Notes under the pieces: generated by a model
Database searches by the model: none
The model's input: the letters and a program-made list of their open reading frames with translations, nothing else
Told to the model about the DNA's origin: nothing
Source of the DNA: Candidatus Kaiserbacteria bacterium
Lineage (GTDB): Bacteria; Patescibacteriota; Minisyncoccia; Phycocordibacterales; UBA918
NCBI GenBank assembly: GCA_020428895.1
Contig: JAGQLZ010000066.1
Coordinates: forward strand, 2,457-10,454
Direction of reading: 5' to 3'
DNA length: 7,998 nucleotides
Position numbers and translations under genes: made by a program
In this document: positions 6,575-7,998 of the stretch, piece by piece
Numbering within the stretch: position 1 is the stretch's first letter
Layout: every line of letters starts with the position of its first letter

Positions 6575-6583
6575 ATTGTAACA
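6575..6583 (-). promoter_or_regulatory. Candidate extended -10 promoter for the YHYH gene
   Basis: The 63-base gap after the DUF1704 gene reads TG-T-TACAAT on the minus strand, five of six matches to TATAAT plus the TGn extension. Seven bases separate it from the YHYH ATG at 6567, so transcription would begin at or next to the start codon. There is no convincing -35 and no Shine-Dalgarno. The spacing matches that of the GH1 element. Nothing else is visible in this gap. Confidence 0.45.
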
Positions 6584-6630
6584 AATACTTACGGTTAAAA
6601 TGTTAGTAGAATATGGGATAACTAGAAAAA

Positions 6631-7893
6631 TTATGTATATTTTTCAACTAATTTTCTGTGTTGTGAGTCAGCTGGATTAAATTTACCAGCAGAAACATTA
6701 CTAAAATGTTTATTATTATTTATAAATAAATTCCACATTAAAATATTTCCTTCTCGATATATTTTATCTTTCATAAAACAGCAACCCGGTATCTCTGGTT
6801 TGCCTCCCCTAAAAATACGCCAACAAATTGCCCAAGCACGCTCATTGGCAATCCTTGTAGCGTCATCACTATTGTGTCTGACTCTTTTCCTAGCTACAAA
6901 ATAATCTCTTAACATTATAAAAGTATCTCGAAAATCCCTTTCAATTCCGTCGACATAACCTTTCGCAATCATTAATGCTAGATATTTATCCAAACCGCCG
7001 AAATCTTTGAATGAACCACCAACAATTTGTTCCATCATGATAGATAGACCTTCTTCAGCAGGCTGATAATTATCAAGTCCTATACTCAACAACTGGAGTT
7101 TGGATTTTTTACCATTTTCTCGTCTCAATACGTGTGTTCCAATTTCATGAAAAAGCATTTTATTAATTCGAGACCCTCGGAATTTTGCCTTATTGGGAAT
7201 TGATACTAGACGCTTTCGAATATTCACATGCATATGCTGAAATTCATCAGATAATTCACATTTCCAAGCCGGAGCAACTTCTGCTAAAACCTCACTCCAC
7301 ATAGCACAAACTGTATTCGCTTGATAAAGGCTGCTTTTATCTACATCAAGTGTGTCGAACGGTAACAGTGTGGAAAAATTTTCTAATGGTAAGGTTGAAA
7401 TTTTTGAACGAAGTTTTTGTAAGTTTTCAACTGGTGTAGCTTTTGGAAAAAATGAATTATATTTTGTATTTAGTTTATACAAAATATCGTCTACAACTTC
7501 CTGCTGTAAGCTATCGTATAGACTTTGGTTGGCTTTTTTAAAGGCTACACAGTCAACCGCTAAAGAGGCCATCAACATATTTAGCTCTTTTAATTTAAAA
7601 TCTATATTTCTTATGTATGCTTGGGATATTGATTTTTCCTGTTCTTCTTGTAGAATCATGGAGCGTAATTCAATAAGTCTATCTTGCGCAAGACGGACAT
7701 CTGACTCGCTGTATAAAAAAGGTTGAACCTCAGGATTTCGCACTTGATCAGAAATAAACAAATTATATTGATTATCTAAAAAATCTTTCGATAATCTATA
7801 CGAATGTAAAACCAGTGGGGCTTTAATTTTCTTGAGTTCAAGAAACCAACGAGCATCACTGGCATATTGTTTTATAAATTGATTCCGTTTCAT
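6631..7893 (-). CDS. DUF1704 / MATCAP-type zinc metallopeptidase
   Basis: This 420-aa protein belongs to the DUF1704 family, known in bacteria as QEGLA-motif proteins and in animals as the MATCAP tubulin tyrosine carboxypeptidases. The zinc site is HEIGTH (H249, E250, H254) followed by QPAEEGLSIMMEQI, where E280 or E281 should be the third ligand. Conserved flanks include KFRGSRINKMLFHE before the site and CWRIFRGG...CCFMKDKIYREGNILMW near the C-terminus (about 357-387). There is no signal peptide or membrane helix, so it should be cytoplasmic. The N-terminal half (about 1-200) is helical and charged, as is usual. The substrate in bacteria is unknown; activity on C-terminal peptide bonds is a family-based inference. 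The ATG at 7893 follows a divergent intergenic region, and the gene ends 63 bases before the YHYH gene. Confidence 0.87.
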   Translation of the reverse strand: MKRNQFIKQYASDARWFLELKKIKAPLVLHSYRLSKDFLDNQYNLFISDQVRNPEVQPFLYSESDVRLAQDRLIELRSMILQEEQEKSISQAYIRNIDFKLKELNMLMASLAVDCVAFKKANQSLYDSLQQEVVDDILYKLNTKYNSFFPKATPVENLQKLRSKISTLPLENFSTLLPFDTLDVDKSSLYQANTVCAMWSEVLAEVAPAWKCELSDEFQHMHVNIRKRLVSIPNKAKFRGSRINKMLFHEIGTHVLRRENGKKSKLQLLSIGLDNYQPAEEGLSIMMEQIVGGSFKDFGGLDKYLALMIAKGYVDGIERDFRDTFIMLRDYFVARKRVRHNSDDATRIANERAWAICWRIFRGGKPEIPGCCFMKDKIYREGNILMWNLFINNNKHFSNVSAGKFNPADSQHRKLVEKYT

Positions 7894-7964
7894 AAGAATT
7901 AATAAAGAGCTAATACTTTAACATTAGCATGCATAAATAACATTCCACACAACAAATTTTAAAT
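7894..7964. promoter_or_regulatory. Divergent intergenic region, likely two promoters
   Basis: These 71 AT-rich bases separate the minus-strand DUF1704 gene from a plus-strand reading frame that begins at 7965, the only divergent junction in the window. It should therefore hold a promoter for each side. On the minus strand TG-C-TAATGT (7921-7929) is a weak extended -10 candidate. GCATGC and ATGCAT are small overlapping palindromes at its centre. No Shine-Dalgarno is visible for either gene. Confidence 0.4.
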
Positions 7965-7998
7965 ATGAGCAAGAAAGTCACAAATTTAGAAATTCTTA
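7965..7998 (+). CDS. Start of a divergent gene (partial, 11 codons)
   Basis: An ATG at 7965 opens a plus-strand frame reading MSKKVTNLEIL that continues past the right edge without a stop. The composition looks like a normal cytoplasmic N-terminus, and the divergent layout with DUF1704 supports a gene here. Eleven codons are too few to name a family, and there is no Shine-Dalgarno, so this could be a chance opening. Confidence 0.4.
   Translation, partial: MSKKVTNLEIL

Noticed and set aside
7352..7726. 124-codon plus-strand open frame
   Set aside because: It is antisense to the DUF1704 gene, which has strong motifs. The opposite frame has no recognisable domain.
1..7998. Possible alternative genetic code (TGA as Gly), as in some related candidate phyla
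   Set aside because: TGA ends the EamA, exonuclease-like and 57-aa frames at sensible family ends, and no gene needs TGA read as an amino acid.

Overview
The window looks like a piece of a Candidate Phyla Radiation (Patescibacteria) genome. This is inferred from protein style, not from a marker gene. The DNA is AT-rich and the genes are compact. Several proteins are of types common in that group: a small membrane-anchored GH-A glycosidase with a C-terminal WGAEWWYW motif, a secreted bactofilin-like protein, a YHYH-domain protein, a DUF1704 peptidase, and a short protein with a C-terminal two-cysteine module. TGA is used as a normal stop (57-aa ORF, EamA gene, exonuclease-like gene), so the recoded code 25 of Gracilibacteria and Absconditabacteria does not apply. 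Almost no start codon has a convincing Shine-Dalgarno sequence.

Layout: every gene is on the minus strand except the first bases of one gene at the right edge. In transcription order (right to left) they are: a divergent intergenic region (7894-7964); a DUF1704/MATCAP-type metallopeptidase (6631-7893); a YHYH-domain membrane or secreted protein (5758-6567); a DEDDy-type 3'-5' exonuclease-like protein that has lost metal-binding residues (5084-5755); a cytoplasmic GH1 beta-glycosidase (3851-5071); an EamA-type permease (2904-3845); a membrane-anchored GH-A glycosidase (1871-2890); a 57-aa membrane protein found by reading the gap (1653-1826); a 132-aa membrane-anchored protein (1258-1656); a DUF389 membrane protein (413-1192); and the start of a secreted bactofilin-like protein that runs off the left edge (1-438).

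How the genes may work together: GH1, EamA and the GH-A protein are packed with almost no spacing and form a plausible three-gene glycan unit. One glycosidase would act outside the membrane, a permease would sit between, and the other glycosidase would act in the cytoplasm. An ideal extended -10 element (TGATATAAT) lies six bases before the GH1 ATG, which suggests that this unit starts its own leaderless transcript. The YHYH gene has a similar element seven bases before its ATG. The two small membrane proteins overlap by GTGA, and the DUF389 and bactofilin-like genes overlap by 26 bases, so both pairs look translationally coupled.

Most unusual are two adjacent genes that have each lost their family signature. 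The exonuclease-like protein lacks two of the four DEDD carboxylates, and the YHYH protein reads YRYY. A perfect 13-bp inverted repeat lies inside the YHYH coding sequence. No RNA gene, insertion sequence, CRISPR array or clear intrinsic terminator was seen. No defence system or wholly new system is evident.
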